Source of the DNA: Chelatococcus sp. HY11
Lineage (GTDB): Bacteria > Pseudomonadota > Alphaproteobacteria > Rhizobiales > Beijerinckiaceae
Assembly (NCBI RefSeq): GCF_018398335.1
Contig: NZ_JAHBRX010000001.1
Span: 434,001 to 498,000, forward strand
DNA length: 64,000 bases
Direction: 5' to 3'
The notes beneath the pieces are model-generated. The model worked only from the letters and a program-made list of their open reading frames with translations, had not been told where the DNA came from and ran no database searches. Within the stretch, counting starts at the first letter, position 1. Each line of letters begins with the position of its first letter. Positions 7,837 through 16,504 of the stretch are shown here, piece after piece. Both the position numbers and the translations under genes were made by a program.

Positions 7837-9147
7837 TCAGCTTCGGCCGAAGACGCGGTTGAAGATCGTGTCGACGTGCTTCAAGTGATAGCTGAGGTCG
7901 AAGCAGGCTTCGAGCTCGGATTCCGGAATCCGCTGAATCACTTCCGGGTCGTTCTTCAACAAGGTCAGGAAGTCGCCCTCGCCGCGCCAGACAGGCATGG
8001 CGTTGCGCTGCACGAGGCGATAGGCGTCCTCGCGGCTCACGCCCTTCTGGGTCAGCGCCAGCATGACGCGCTGAGAATGCACGAGGCCGCCGAGCCGGTC
8101 GAGGTTCTTCTGCATGTTCTCGGGATAAACCACGAGCTTGTCGATGACGCCGGCAAGGCGTGCTAGCGCGAAGTCGAGCGTGACGGTCGCGTCGGGCCCG
8201 ATCATGCGCTCCACGGAGGAGTGCGAGATGTCGCGCTCATGCCAGAGCGCCACGTTCTCCATCGCCGGCAGCGCGTAGCTGCGCACCATGCGCGCGAGGC
8301 CCGTGAGGTTTTCCGTCAGCACCGGGTTGCGCTTGTGCGGCATCGCGGAAGAGCCCTTCTGGCCTTCCGAGAAGAACTCCTCGGCCTCGTAGACTTCCGA
8401 GCGCTGGAGGTGGCGGATCTCGGTGGCGAGGCGCTCGATCGACGAGGCGATAACCCCGAGCGTCGCGAAGAACATGGCGTGCCGGTCGCGCGGGATGACC
8501 TGCGTGGAGACCGGCTCGACGGCAAGCCCCATCTTGTCGGCCACATAGGTCTCGATGCGTGGGTCGATGTTGGCGAAGGTGCCGACGGCGCCGGAGATCG
8601 CGCAGGTCGCGACCTCCTCGCGCGCGGCCACGAGGCGGTCGCGGTTGCGCTTGAACTCGGCATAGGCCTGCGCGAGCTTGAGGCCGAAGGTGACCGGCTC
8701 GGCGTGGATGCCATGCGAGCGGCCGATGGTCGGCGTCATCTTGTATTCGAAGGCGCGCCGCTCGATCGCCGCGAGCAGGATGTCGATATCCTTGAGGAGG
8801 ATGTCGCTCGCCTTGACGAGTTGCACGTTGAAGCAGGTGTCGAGCACGTCTGACGATGTCATGCCCTGGTGCACGAAGCGCGCTTCCGGCCCGACGATCT
8901 CGGAGAGATGGGTCAGGAAGGCGATGACGTCGTGCTTCACCTCGCGCTCGATGGCGTCGATGCGCTCGACGTCGAAGGTGGCAGCGGAGCCCTTCTCCCA
9001 GACCTTGTCGGCAGCTTCCTTCGGCACCACCCCAAGGTCCGCCAGCGCCGTCGTGGCATGGGCCTCGATCTCGAACCAGATGCGAAACTTCGTTTCCGGC
9101 GACCAGATAGCAACCATCTCGGGGCGAGAGTAGCGGGGGATCATCAC
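7837..9147 (-). CDS. purB: Adenylosuccinate lyase
   Basis: Catalyses two fumarate-releasing steps of purine synthesis: SAICAR to AICAR and adenylosuccinate to AMP. At 436 aa it is the short (Bacillus/alpha-type) form. The fumarase/aspartase superfamily signature GSSAMPHKRNP is at 265-275, and the H in TSSDVLDT/GRSHGIHAEP regions supports the active site. A double ATG (9147/9144) follows GAGGAATAGGTG; either may be used. Downstream on the same strand lies the RBBP9-type hydrolase, upstream lies rpe with a gap of about 105 bp. Confidence 0.96.
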   Translation of the reverse strand: MMIPRYSRPEMVAIWSPETKFRIWFEIEAHATTALADLGVVPKEAADKVWEKGSAATFDVERIDAIEREVKHDVIAFLTHLSEIVGPEARFVHQGMTSSDVLDTCFNVQLVKASDILLKDIDILLAAIERRAFEYKMTPTIGRSHGIHAEPVTFGLKLAQAYAEFKRNRDRLVAAREEVATCAISGAVGTFANIDPRIETYVADKMGLAVEPVSTQVIPRDRHAMFFATLGVIASSIERLATEIRHLQRSEVYEAEEFFSEGQKGSSAMPHKRNPVLTENLTGLARMVRSYALPAMENVALWHERDISHSSVERMIGPDATVTLDFALARLAGVIDKLVVYPENMQKNLDRLGGLVHSQRVMLALTQKGVSREDAYRLVQRNAMPVWRGEGDFLTLLKNDPEVIQRIPESELEACFDLSYHLKHVDTIFNRVFGRS

Positions 9148-9252
9148 CTATTCCTCGGTTGAGCGGGGCGGCCGTGTCTTGTTCTTGGCGGCCTCACCTA
9201 TAATGCTGACAAAACCTGTTGGCTTCATCCAGTCTCTTGAAGTCTTTTGGCC

Positions 9253-9936
9253 TCAGGCCCATTCGCCGCGAGCGGTCTCGGCGGCCTTGCGAATAGTGTC
9301 GATATGGCCGGCATAATGTGCGGCGCCGTCCTTGAACACCGCCGAGCCGGCCACCAGAACGTCGGCACCTGCGGCGATAACAAGCGGGGCGGTCTTTGCC
9401 GTGATACCGCCGTCAACCTCGATATGGATATGGCGCCCGGCGACCATGGCGCGGATCGTGGCGACCTTCTCCACGGCCGACGGAATGAAGCTCTGCCCGC
9501 CGAAGCCAGGATTGACGCTCATCACCAGCACGAGATCGACGAGATCGAGCACATGGGCGACGGCTGACGGGGGTGTTGCCGGATTGAGCGCGACGCCCGC
9601 CTTCTTGCCGAGCGCCCGGATGGTCTGCAGCGAGCGGTGCAGGTGCGGGCCGGCCTCGGCATGGACCGTGATGAGATCGGCGCCGGCCTTGGCGAAGGCC
9701 TCGAGATAGGGATCGACCGGGGCAATCATGAGATGCACATCGAGCATCTTCGATGTCATCGGGCGGATGGCGCGCACGACCTCGGGCCCGAAGCTGATAT
9801 TCGGCACGAAATGGCCGTCCATCACATCCACATGGATCCAGTCGGCGCCGGCCGCGTCGATAGCACGCACTTCCTCGCCGAAACGGGCGAAATCGGCGGC
9901 GAGGATCGAGGGGGCGATGAGAATGGGGCTACTCAT
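9253..9936 (-). CDS. rpe: Ribulose-phosphate 3-epimerase
   Basis: Interconverts ribulose-5-phosphate and xylulose-5-phosphate in the pentose phosphate pathway or Calvin cycle. The 227-residue TIM barrel begins [21 protein letters not shown] and carries [17 protein letters not shown] (metal-binding His/Asp), [19 protein letters not shown] and EVDGGI, all family signatures. The start was set at the ATG directly before SSPILIAPS because homologues begin there; the frame stays open to 9960. No strong Shine-Dalgarno is visible. Same orientation as purB. Confidence 0.95.
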   Translation of the reverse strand: MSSPILIAPSILAADFARFGEEVRAIDAAGADWIHVDVMDGHFVPNISFGPEVVRAIRPMTSKMLDVHLMIAPVDPYLEAFAKAGADLITVHAEAGPHLHRSLQTIRALGKKAGVALNPATPPSAVAHVLDLVDLVLVMSVNPGFGGQSFIPSAVEKVATIRAMVAGRHIHIEVDGGITAKTAPLVIAAGADVLVAGSAVFKDGAAHYAGHIDTIRKAAETARGEWA

Positions 9937-10113
9937 GGATGTGGTTGCCATTGCTGCCAAGGTGAGCGGTCAGGATGTGCGAGACCGGCAGGTAGCACGC
10001 CCGTCGCGGTGCGGCAAATCACAGGAGCCAATAAAGCCTTATGAAGATGGTGTTGCACCGCCAGAAAAGCTATGCAAGCTCGTCATTTCACAGCGCGGTC
10101 ATCGAGGGATTCC

Positions 10114-11355
10114 ATGCAATCTGACGTCGTGGTGCTCGGCGCGGGCATCGTTGGTATTTCCGTTGCACTTCATCTGCAGAAACGTGGTCGCTCCGTCGTG
10201 CTCCTCGATCGCCGTGGTCCGGCGCAGGAAACCTCCTTTGGCAATGCCGGGCTGGTGCAGAGCGAAGGCGTCTACCCCTATGGCTTCCCACATGATTTCG
10301 GCGCGCTGCTCCGCTACGGCCTCAACCGCACCATCGATGCGCATTATCACCCCTCGGCGCTGCTCGATCTCGCGCCCTTCCTGTGGAAATACTGGCACCA
10401 TTCCCGTCCGGCCCGTCATGCGGAGATCGCCAAGAAATACGCGACCTTGATCGCGCATTGCGTTCAGGAGCACGACGCCCTGGCGCGCGAGGCGGACGCC
10501 ACGCAGTTCTTCAAGCGCGACGGCTGGTTCAAGGTCTTCCGCACGCCCCAGCAGCGCGACTTGCGGCTGGCTGAGGCCGAGCGCTGGCATCGGGAGTTCG
10601 GGCTCCGCTATCGGGCCCTCGACTTGCCGACGCTTGAGGCGGAAGAGCCGCATCTCGCTCCCGTCCTCATCGGCGGGCTGCACTGGACCGAGCCGACGAC
10701 GATCAATGACCCGCATGGGCTGGCCGTTGCCTATTTCAAGCATTTCGAGGCTCTCGGCGGCCGTTATGTCCAGGGCAATGCCGCAACCCTCGAGAATGTC
10801 GGGCAAGGCTGGCGCCTCGTCACGCCGCACGGGCCGCTGACGGCCGGCACGGCCGTCGTGGCGCTGGGGCCATGGGCGGACATGGTAACGAAGCCGCTCG
10901 GCTACCGGCTGCCGCTCGCGGTGAAGCGTGGTTATCACATGCACTACCGGCCGGCGGGTGATGCGAAGCTGAACCATCCCGTGCTCGACACGGAGCGCGG
11001 CTATTTCCTGGTGCCGATGGCACGTGGCATCCGCCTGACCACGGGTGCCGAATTCGCGCGGCGCGACGGCATGAAGACGCCGGTGCAGCTCGCGCGGGCC
11101 GAGCCCATCGCGCGGGAGTTCTTCCCGCTCGCCGAGCGGCTCGACAACGAGCCCTGGATGGGCGCGCGGCCCTGCACGCCGGACATGATGCCCATCATCG
11201 GCAAGGCGCCGCGCCATCCCAATCTCTGGTTCTCGTTCGGCCACGCTCACCATGGCCTCACACTCGGCCCGGTGACCGGCCGCTTGATCGCCGAGATGGT
11301 TACTGGCGAGACACCGTTCGTCGATCCGACGCCCTTCCGGGTTGACCGGTTCTGA
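10114..11355 (+). CDS. FAD-dependent D-amino-acid dehydrogenase-like oxidoreductase (DadA family)
   Basis: A DAO-family flavoenzyme, 413 aa, expected to oxidise the C-N bond of an amino acid or amine at the membrane face or in the cytoplasm. The Rossmann FAD motif VVVLGAGIVGISVALHL begins at residue 6, with LLDRRG following for ribose binding. The C-terminal FAD segment NLWFSFGHAHHGLTLGP matches DadA/SoxB-type proteins. The start at 10114 has GAGGG upstream and puts the Rossmann motif at the N-terminus. It is transcribed divergently from rpe and followed by the duplicated repeat region. True D-amino-acid dehydrogenase activity is not proven by sequence; glycine or sarcosine oxidase-like substrates are alternatives. 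Confidence 0.8.
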   Translation: MQSDVVVLGAGIVGISVALHLQKRGRSVVLLDRRGPAQETSFGNAGLVQSEGVYPYGFPHDFGALLRYGLNRTIDAHYHPSALLDLAPFLWKYWHHSRPARHAEIAKKYATLIAHCVQEHDALAREADATQFFKRDGWFKVFRTPQQRDLRLAEAERWHREFGLRYRALDLPTLEAEEPHLAPVLIGGLHWTEPTTINDPHGLAVAYFKHFEALGGRYVQGNAATLENVGQGWRLVTPHGPLTAGTAVVALGPWADMVTKPLGYRLPLAVKRGYHMHYRPAGDAKLNHPVLDTERGYFLVPMARGIRLTTGAEFARRDGMKTPVQLARAEPIAREFFPLAERLDNEPWMGARPCTPDMMPIIGKAPRHPNLWFSFGHAHHGLTLGPVTGRLIAEMVTGETPFVDPTPFRVDRF

Positions 11356-11393
11356 CGGCGGGTGGCGCGCGCAGCGCGCTGATCGGCTTTAAT

Positions 11394-11625
11394 CCCTCAC
11401 CCTGTCCCTCTCCCGAACGGGAGAGGGGACGCAACCGATCGGCCGTTGCGTCTTCGGCTGGGGATCGGGCTCCCACCTCTCCCCGGCGGGGAGAGGTCGG
11501 CTCGAAGAGCCGGGTGAGGGGGCATCGCGCCGGATGCGGGTGCGGCAGGCTCAGTCGCGCCGTCTGAACTTTTCCCGTCAGGCCGGGGGGAGATTGCGGG
11601 ACGTGCAGGCGGTTGCCTTATAGAG
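11394..11625. repeat. Copy A of a 232-bp tandem duplication
   Basis: This unit and the next share a head-to-tail arrangement: an intergenic element (start CCCTCACCCTGTCCCTCTCC, inner palindromes CTCTCCC-GGGAGAG and CTCTCCCCGGCGGGGAGAG) followed by a stretch matching the 3' end of the P1-peptidase gene. The first ~110 bp are nearly identical to copy B; the gene-derived part has diverged. Such CCCTCACCC/CTCTCCCC palindromic elements are widespread between genes in Rhizobiales. Confidence 0.88.
11551..11622 (-). pseudogene. Decayed duplicate of the P1-peptidase gene tail
   Basis: Read on the minus strand this segment encodes a relic of the last 23 codons of the neighbouring peptidase gene: YKAT...NLPPA, a stop, then REKFRRRD and a stop, against YEAT...ESPPAWRDKFGRSD in the intact gene. 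The Trp codon has become a stop. It belongs to copy A of the tandem duplication. Confidence 0.75.
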
Positions 11626-11857
11626 CCCTCACCCTGTCCCTCTCCCGGACGGGAGAGGGGACGCAACCGATCGGCCGTTGCGTCTTCGGCTGGGGATCGG
11701 GCTCTCACCTCTCCCCGGCGGGGAGAGGTCGCGCCGCAGGCGCGGGTGAGGGGGGCACGCCGGATGCGGGCGCGCGCAGGTTCAGTCGCTCCGCCCGAAT
11801 TTGTCCCGCCAGGCCGGAGGTGATTCCGGGAAGGGCAGGGTGGTTGCCTCATAGACG
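11626..11857. repeat. Copy B of a 232-bp tandem duplication
   Basis: Second copy, beginning CCCTCACCCTGTCCCTCTCC and ending inside the coding end of the P1-peptidase gene, whose stop codon is at 11782-11784. The spacing from copy A is exactly 232 bp at the first base. The non-coding part (11626-11781) would sit in the 3' untranslated end of the peptidase transcript and form strong hairpins. Confidence 0.88.
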
Positions 11858-12786
11858 CCACGGGCGATAGCGCGCGCCAGGCAGTCGGCGGCGGTGGCAC
11901 CGATGTCGATGATGTCGTTGTAACGGTCGACCAAAGGCTTGCGGCCGGTGGCCGCGGCGAAGACGGTGTCGCCATCGAACAGCGCGTGCGACAGCCTGAG
12001 TGCCTTGGCGAGCCCGGTCTGGGCCGCCATGGCGAGGCGCTTGGCCATGGCCTTGTCGAGCACGGCGTCGGTCGCCACCATGGCGATGGTGGTCGCCGGT
12101 TGCGGGCCGCCCTTCCAGTGCATGGGCCGCATCTCCGGGCGCACATGGGCCGGCAGGCCGAGCCCGCCGAACTCCGTCCCCACCTCATAGGCGCCGGCCC
12201 AGAAATGCGGGCCGCCGTCGATGACCGCCGAGCCGATGGCGTTGACGACGACCATCGCGCCCACGGTGAAGCCATTGGCCGTCACGGCGCTCGCCGAACC
12301 GAGGCCGCCCTTGAGGTTGACCGTTGTGGCGCCATAGCCGCCGCCAACGGTTCCCAGCGCGAAATCTTCGGACACGGTCTCGCAGGCGGCGTAGCCCAAC
12401 TCGCGATAGGGCGGGAAGCGGCCCCAGTCCTTGTCGCCGCCGTTGAGGAGATCGAAGCAGATGGCCTGCGGAACAAGGGGCACGCGCACGGAGCCGACAA
12501 GGAAGCCGCGCTCGTGCTCGCGCAGCCAGGCCTGAACGCCACCGGCCGCATCGAGGCCGAAGCCGGATCCACCGGACAGCACAATGGCGTCGACGCCTTC
12601 GGCGACCGTGTCGGGTTCAAGACAGCCGGTGTCGCGACTCGCCGGACCGCCGCCGACCGCGACCCAGGAGGCGGTCGTCGGCGCGTCGAACAGCGCGACC
12701 GTGACGCCTGAGGCAAGCCTCTCGTCATGAGCATTGCCGACGCGGATTCCCGCGACGTCGGTGATGAGGTTGCGGCCTTCGCCCAT
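11782..12786 (-). CDS. P1 family peptidase (DmpA/NylC-type N-terminal hydrolase)
   Basis: A 334-residue Ntn hydrolase of the DmpA/NylC (S58) family: precursors cleave themselves to expose a nucleophile and act as aminopeptidases or amidases. Visible family features are NLITDVAGIRVGNA at the N-terminus, LSGGSGFGLDAAGGV (about 70-84), GTVGGGYGATTVNLKGGLGSAS (145-166, conserved Gly-rich loop), and ATTIAMVATDA (231-241), which aligns with the self-cleavage region of NylC, where the new N-terminal residue is Thr; the preceding Asn of NylC is not conserved here. The start at 12786 has GGGGGAAACGC upstream and a conserved N-terminus, so an upstream extension to 12954 is rejected. Its last codons lie in copy B of the duplication. 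Natural substrate unknown. Confidence 0.85.
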   Translation of the reverse strand: MGEGRNLITDVAGIRVGNAHDERLASGVTVALFDAPTTASWVAVGGGPASRDTGCLEPDTVAEGVDAIVLSGGSGFGLDAAGGVQAWLREHERGFLVGSVRVPLVPQAICFDLLNGGDKDWGRFPPYRELGYAACETVSEDFALGTVGGGYGATTVNLKGGLGSASAVTANGFTVGAMVVVNAIGSAVIDGGPHFWAGAYEVGTEFGGLGLPAHVRPEMRPMHWKGGPQPATTIAMVATDAVLDKAMAKRLAMAAQTGLAKALRLSHALFDGDTVFAAATGRKPLVDRYNDIIDIGATAADCLARAIARGVYEATTLPFPESPPAWRDKFGRSD

Positions 12787-12945
12787 GCGTTTCCCCCGGT
12801 ACTGAAGCTGACCTGATGGGCACACTGCCCGATATGTCGCTGTGATTTCAATAGCCGCAGGCGGGCTCATTCCTTCGCTCACATTCATGCAATGTGGCGC
12901 TATGCGCCCTTCCGTCGCCCCAAGGCGCCCGCTAGAACAGCCGGC

Positions 12946-13674
12946 ATGACGCATGTGTCCTTTTCCGCCGCCGCTCTGGCCGGGCTGCTGAGCTTTCTCA
13001 GTCCCTGTGTCCTGCCGCTCGTGCCGCCGTATCTTACCTATCTCGCCGGCACGACGATCGACGAGCTTGGCACGCGCGCCGCGCCGAAGGTCAATCGGCG
13101 CGTGATCGCGACGGCACTACTGTTCGTGCTGGGCTTCTCCACGGTTTTCGTGCTGCTCGGCGCGACCGCCTCGGCTCTCGGACAGGTCTTTCGTCAATAT
13201 GTGCATATCCTCGGCACGCTCGCTGGCGTGGCGATCATCATCATGGGCCTGCATTTCCTGGGCGTCTTTCGCCTCGCTTTCCTCTATCGCGAGGCGCGGG
13301 TCACCGTGCGCAAGCCCGCGGGCCTTGGCGGCGCCTATGTGATGGGTCTCGCGTTCGCGCTTGGCTGGACGCCCTGCATCGGTCCAATCCTGGCGGCGAT
13401 CCTGGCCGTGGCCGGCTCGGAAGACTCAGCGGGGCAAGGCGCGCTGCTCCTCGCAATCTACTCCGCGGGGCTCGGCATCCCTTTTCTCATCGCCGCTTTC
13501 GCAATGCCGCCGTTCATCACCTTCCTGAAGCGCATGCGCACGCGCCTTGCGCTCATTGAAAAGGCGATGGGCGCTCTCCTTGTGCTCACCGGCATTGCCT
13601 TCCTGACGGGTAGCATCACCAACATGTCCTTCTGGCTGCTGGAGACATTTCCGGCGCTCGGGCAACTCGGCTGA
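12946..13674 (+). CDS. ccdA: Cytochrome c biogenesis protein CcdA
   Basis: Inner-membrane protein that passes electrons from cytoplasmic thioredoxin to periplasmic thiol proteins needed for haem attachment to cytochrome c. At 242 aa with six hydrophobic segments it is the short CcdA form (DsbD membrane core). The two redox cysteines are in place: LSPCVLPLVPPYL (C21) and WTPCIGPIL (C144), each flanked by the conserved prolines. The chosen ATG puts the first membrane helix at the N-terminus. It is divergent from the P1 peptidase and has no cyc or ccm gene nearby. Confidence 0.93.
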   Translation: MTHVSFSAAALAGLLSFLSPCVLPLVPPYLTYLAGTTIDELGTRAAPKVNRRVIATALLFVLGFSTVFVLLGATASALGQVFRQYVHILGTLAGVAIIIMGLHFLGVFRLAFLYREARVTVRKPAGLGGAYVMGLAFALGWTPCIGPILAAILAVAGSEDSAGQGALLLAIYSAGLGIPFLIAAFAMPPFITFLKRMRTRLALIEKAMGALLVLTGIAFLTGSITNMSFWLLETFPALGQLG

Positions 13675-13692
13675 CGCGTGATCGCGTGGGCG

Positions 13693-13722
13693 CAAGGCCC
13701 CTGCGAACAAGGTCCCTGCGAA
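13693..13722. repeat. Imperfect 2 x 15-bp direct repeat
   Basis: CAAGGCCCCTGCGAA is followed directly by CAAGGTCCCTGCGAA, one mismatch, just after ccdA. No function can be assigned. Confidence 0.7.
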
Positions 13723-13887
13723 CAGGGCAATCACGGGTTCGGCGGACGGAGGTGTGAGACCGGCCATCCTGATGCCGGCGCTCGATCACCGCGCGATTGC
13801 CCTGTACAATGACCCATCCTGTTTGGGGCCTTGCTCCAGAGGCTCAGCGAAGCCATGCGGCCTTACCAACGGGGAGGGACCGGAGCG

Positions 13888-14718
13888 ATGAACAATGCCA
13901 CAGCGATCACGACGATAACGCGCGCGCTCGAGGACAAGCCGGATATTCGGGCGCTGTTTCTCGGTGGAAGCTATGGCGTTGGCCTTGAGGATGCCTACAG
14001 CGATCTCGATTTCATCGCCGTGACGACGAGCGGACCGACTGACGCCTTCGCCAGCCTTTGGCACGAAGCCGTGAGCCAAACCGGGGAGATCGTTCTCTGG
14101 TGGGACCGACAGGTCAAGCCGATGCTCATCAACGCCGTCACGGCCGACTGGCTGCGCGTCGATGTGCAGATCGTGACGCCCGCGCAAACGGCACAGCTAA
14201 CCCGGAGCGGCCTGAAGGCGCTCTTCGATCATGATCGCATCTACGATGATCTCGCGCCCACGCTTGCGGTGAGCGAACCGAACCTGCGACGCCTGCAATG
14301 GCAGTTCGAGGAATTCATCCGAATTCTTGGGCTCCTGCCCCTCGCCATGGGACGGCATGAATATATCAACGCCGTGACCGGCACTTTCCACTTGCGCAAT
14401 CTGCTCATTGATCTTCTCATCGAGGAGACTGCGGCTCCGAACAGGGGCGGCGCACTGCATTTAAACAGGCTTATTACCCGCGAACAGAGAGATCTGCTTG
14501 AGGCGCTGCCCGCGCTGACGCCGAGCCGTGAGGCCGTCGTGCCGGCCTATCTTGCCTATGCGACGGCCTATCTGCCCCGAGCCCGCAGATTCGCGCAAAG
14601 CCTCGGGATCGAATGGCCGGGGCGTCTTGAAGAGGCGATGTGGGCCCGTCTCAAGAATGAACTGGCAAGTGAGCGGCCGCGCGTGGCCCATTCAACCGCG
14701 CGTGTCATGCCGAAGTAA
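13888..14718 (+). CDS. Nucleotidyltransferase-fold protein (MNT/AadA-like)
   Basis: A 276-residue protein with a polymerase-beta-like nucleotidyltransferase head: LGGSYGVGLEDAYSDLDFIAV (25-45) carries the GS and two acidic metal ligands (DLD, 39-41), and a third acidic residue is likely in RVDVQIV (about 91-97). The C-terminal helical half (about 130-270) resembles aminoglycoside adenylyltransferase-like and DUF4111-like helical bundles. Members transfer nucleotides to small molecules, RNA or proteins; no substrate can be named. The ATG at 13888 follows GGGAGGGACCGGAGCG. No antitoxin-like partner lies beside it, arguing against a MNT/HEPN toxin pair. Confidence 0.65.
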   Translation: MNNATAITTITRALEDKPDIRALFLGGSYGVGLEDAYSDLDFIAVTTSGPTDAFASLWHEAVSQTGEIVLWWDRQVKPMLINAVTADWLRVDVQIVTPAQTAQLTRSGLKALFDHDRIYDDLAPTLAVSEPNLRRLQWQFEEFIRILGLLPLAMGRHEYINAVTGTFHLRNLLIDLLIEETAAPNRGGALHLNRLITREQRDLLEALPALTPSREAVVPAYLAYATAYLPRARRFAQSLGIEWPGRLEEAMWARLKNELASERPRVAHSTARVMPK

Positions 14719-14785
14719 AGACGTTCCCAGGAGGCGAAAATCGCCTCGGGATCCGTGGCGGCGCCATCGCGCGCAGGTCCGGCAA

Positions 14786-14817
14786 GAAAAAGCCCGCCCC
14801 AGTCACCTGAGGCGGGC
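14786..14817 (-). terminator. Rho-independent terminator of livK
   Basis: On the minus strand, GCCCGCCTCAG, a GTGA loop and CTGGGGCGGGC are followed by TTTTTC. It sits about 28 bp past the livK stop and would end the liv operon. Confidence 0.8.
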
Positions 14818-14844
14818 CGCCCTACCGGGCGAGGCTCTGGACGA

Positions 14845-15975
14845 TCAGTTGGTCAGCTCATTGCCGGCATAGTTGATCTTGCCGTCGGCATCCTTCTTCC
14901 AGACATACATGACATAGTCAGGACGGGTGATGTCACCCTTCTTATCGAAGGAGAGATCGCCGAGCACCGTCTTGAACACCTTGCCGGAGTGGATGACTTC
15001 AGCAACCTTCTTGGGGTCGAGGGATTTCGCTTCCTCAGCCGCCTGCTTGATGATCTCGACGCCCGCGTAGGAGTAGAGCGTATAGGCTTCGGGATCGTAG
15101 TTCTTCGCCTTGAAGGCTTCGACGACCGACTTTGCCGCCGGGTTCTTGCGCGGATCTGGCGAGAACGTCATCAACGTGCCTTCGGCGCCGGGGCCGGCGA
15201 TCGAGACGAACTCGCTGGAGACGATACCGTCACCGGACATCAGCGGCGCCTTGAGGCCCTGATCGCGCATCTGGCGGATGATCAGGCCGGCTTCCGTATG
15301 CAGGCCGCCATAGTAGACGACGTCCACATTGGCCGCTTTCAGCTTCGATACCAGGGCGGAATAGTCCTTCTCGCCTGTGTTGATGCCCTCATAGAGGACG
15401 GCCTTGACGCCCTTGCCTTCCATTGCCTTCTGCGTCTCATCGGCAAGACCCTTGCCATAAGGCGTCTTGTCATGAACGACGGCAACGTTCTTGCCCTTGA
15501 ACTTGTCAGCGAGATAAGCGCCGGCGACCGCGCCCTGCTGATCATCGCGGCCGCAGGTGCGGAACACGTTCCACAGCTTGCGCTCGGTCAGGGTGGGGTT
15601 CGTGGAGGCGGGTGAAATCGCCAGTATTCCAGCTTCGTTGTAGACCTCTGACGCCGGGATCGACACACCGGAATTGAAGTGGCCGATGACGAACTTCACG
15701 CCCTCGCCGGCGAACTTGTTGGCAACAGATACGCCTTGCTTGGGATCGGACACGTCATCGCCGACCGACAGCACGATCTTCTCACCAAGAATGCCACCGG
15801 CCTTGTTGATGTCGGCCACGGCCTGCTCGGCGCCGTTCTTGAGCTGGGCACCGAAAGCAGCATTCGCGCCGGTGATGGGACCTGCCACGCCCATTTTCAC
15901 ATCGGCCAGCGCTATGCCGCTGAAAGCCAAGCCAAAACCCAGCGCCACGCTTGCCAATAGAAAATTCTTATTCAT
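14845..15975 (-). CDS. livK: Branched-chain amino-acid-type ABC transporter substrate-binding protein
   Basis: Periplasmic ligand-binding protein of the LivJ/LivK/BraC family (type I fold), 376 aa. A signal peptide (about 1-24, ending GIALA before DVKMGVAG) is followed by GPITGANAAFGAQLKNG and the IGHFNSGVSIPASEVYNEAGI segment that forms the amino-acid pocket. GAGGAG lies before the ATG at 15975. It is the last gene of the minus-strand liv operon with a 153-bp gap from the DUF6867 gene, allowing separate, stronger expression. Leu/Ile/Val is the usual ligand, but related proteins bind other amino acids, amides or aromatic acids. Confidence 0.92.
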   Translation of the reverse strand: MNKNFLLASVALGFGLAFSGIALADVKMGVAGPITGANAAFGAQLKNGAEQAVADINKAGGILGEKIVLSVGDDVSDPKQGVSVANKFAGEGVKFVIGHFNSGVSIPASEVYNEAGILAISPASTNPTLTERKLWNVFRTCGRDDQQGAVAGAYLADKFKGKNVAVVHDKTPYGKGLADETQKAMEGKGVKAVLYEGINTGEKDYSALVSKLKAANVDVVYYGGLHTEAGLIIRQMRDQGLKAPLMSGDGIVSSEFVSIAGPGAEGTLMTFSPDPRKNPAAKSVVEAFKAKNYDPEAYTLYSYAGVEIIKQAAEEAKSLDPKKVAEVIHSGKVFKTVLGDLSFDKKGDITRPDYVMYVWKKDADGKINYAGNELTN

Positions 15976-16128
15976 ACGGCAACTCCTCTGGATTTCCCCC
16001 GAAGCCTGGGGACTTCGCATAACGGGCTTGAGCCCGTCCTGAATACGACTGTCGCGCCTTTTCTTCGCGAAGTCATCTGGATTCCGACAGGCCGTTGTTC
16101 ACCTTTCGGCCAGTATTCCCTCCGAATT

Positions 16129-16503
16129 TTAAGCGCTGCTATGATCCGTGCCGTCCAGGGGACGTTCCCTCCAGCTGAACGCGCCGGTCCGCTCATAGAG
16201 CCAGCGATATTGTGTCGTCATCTGTCTTGTGCGCGTATAGCGATAGCCGGCCAAGCCGATGAGGCATACGACGATGGTATCGACGATGTAATAATGTATT
16301 GAAAGAAGGGTTCCATCAAATAACGCGAAGTGAATGAACCTCACCCCGAGGCCGAGAATCATCAGATAGCCTACGCACTTGGCGACATTGCCCCAAGTCT
16401 TCGCGATGGCGCGACCTGTCATCCAGGCGGTCCAGCCCCCCATGATGCAGGTGACGAGTACGAAGAGCCAGAATGAAGGTTCTTCATAGAGGATGCCCTG
16501 CAT
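16129..16503 (-). CDS. DUF6867-type membrane protein in liv operon
   Basis: A 124-residue integral membrane protein with about three hydrophobic segments (roughly residues 9-31, 40-62 and 70-88) and a positively charged, Tyr/Arg-rich tail (GYRYTRTRQMTTQYRW). It has no enzymatic motif. Its position, one base after the livF stop and before livK, recurs in Rhizobiales liv operons, from which the DUF6867 assignment is made by recognition. Association with the transporter, for example as an accessory subunit, is inference from co-occurrence only. Confidence 0.75.
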   Translation of the reverse strand: MQGILYEEPSFWLFVLVTCIMGGWTAWMTGRAIAKTWGNVAKCVGYLMILGLGVRFIHFALFDGTLLSIHYYIVDTIVVCLIGLAGYRYTRTRQMTTQYRWLYERTGAFSWRERPLDGTDHSSA

Positions 16504-16504
16504 G

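Noticed and set aside
11394..11857. CRISPR array or transposon ends
   Set aside because: The repeats are two long tandem units with internal palindromes, no regular spacers, no transposase and no target-site duplication; they are intergenic palindromic repeats.
13888..14718. MNT/HEPN toxin-antitoxin pair
   Set aside because: Only the nucleotidyltransferase-like protein is present; no HEPN-domain partner is beside it.
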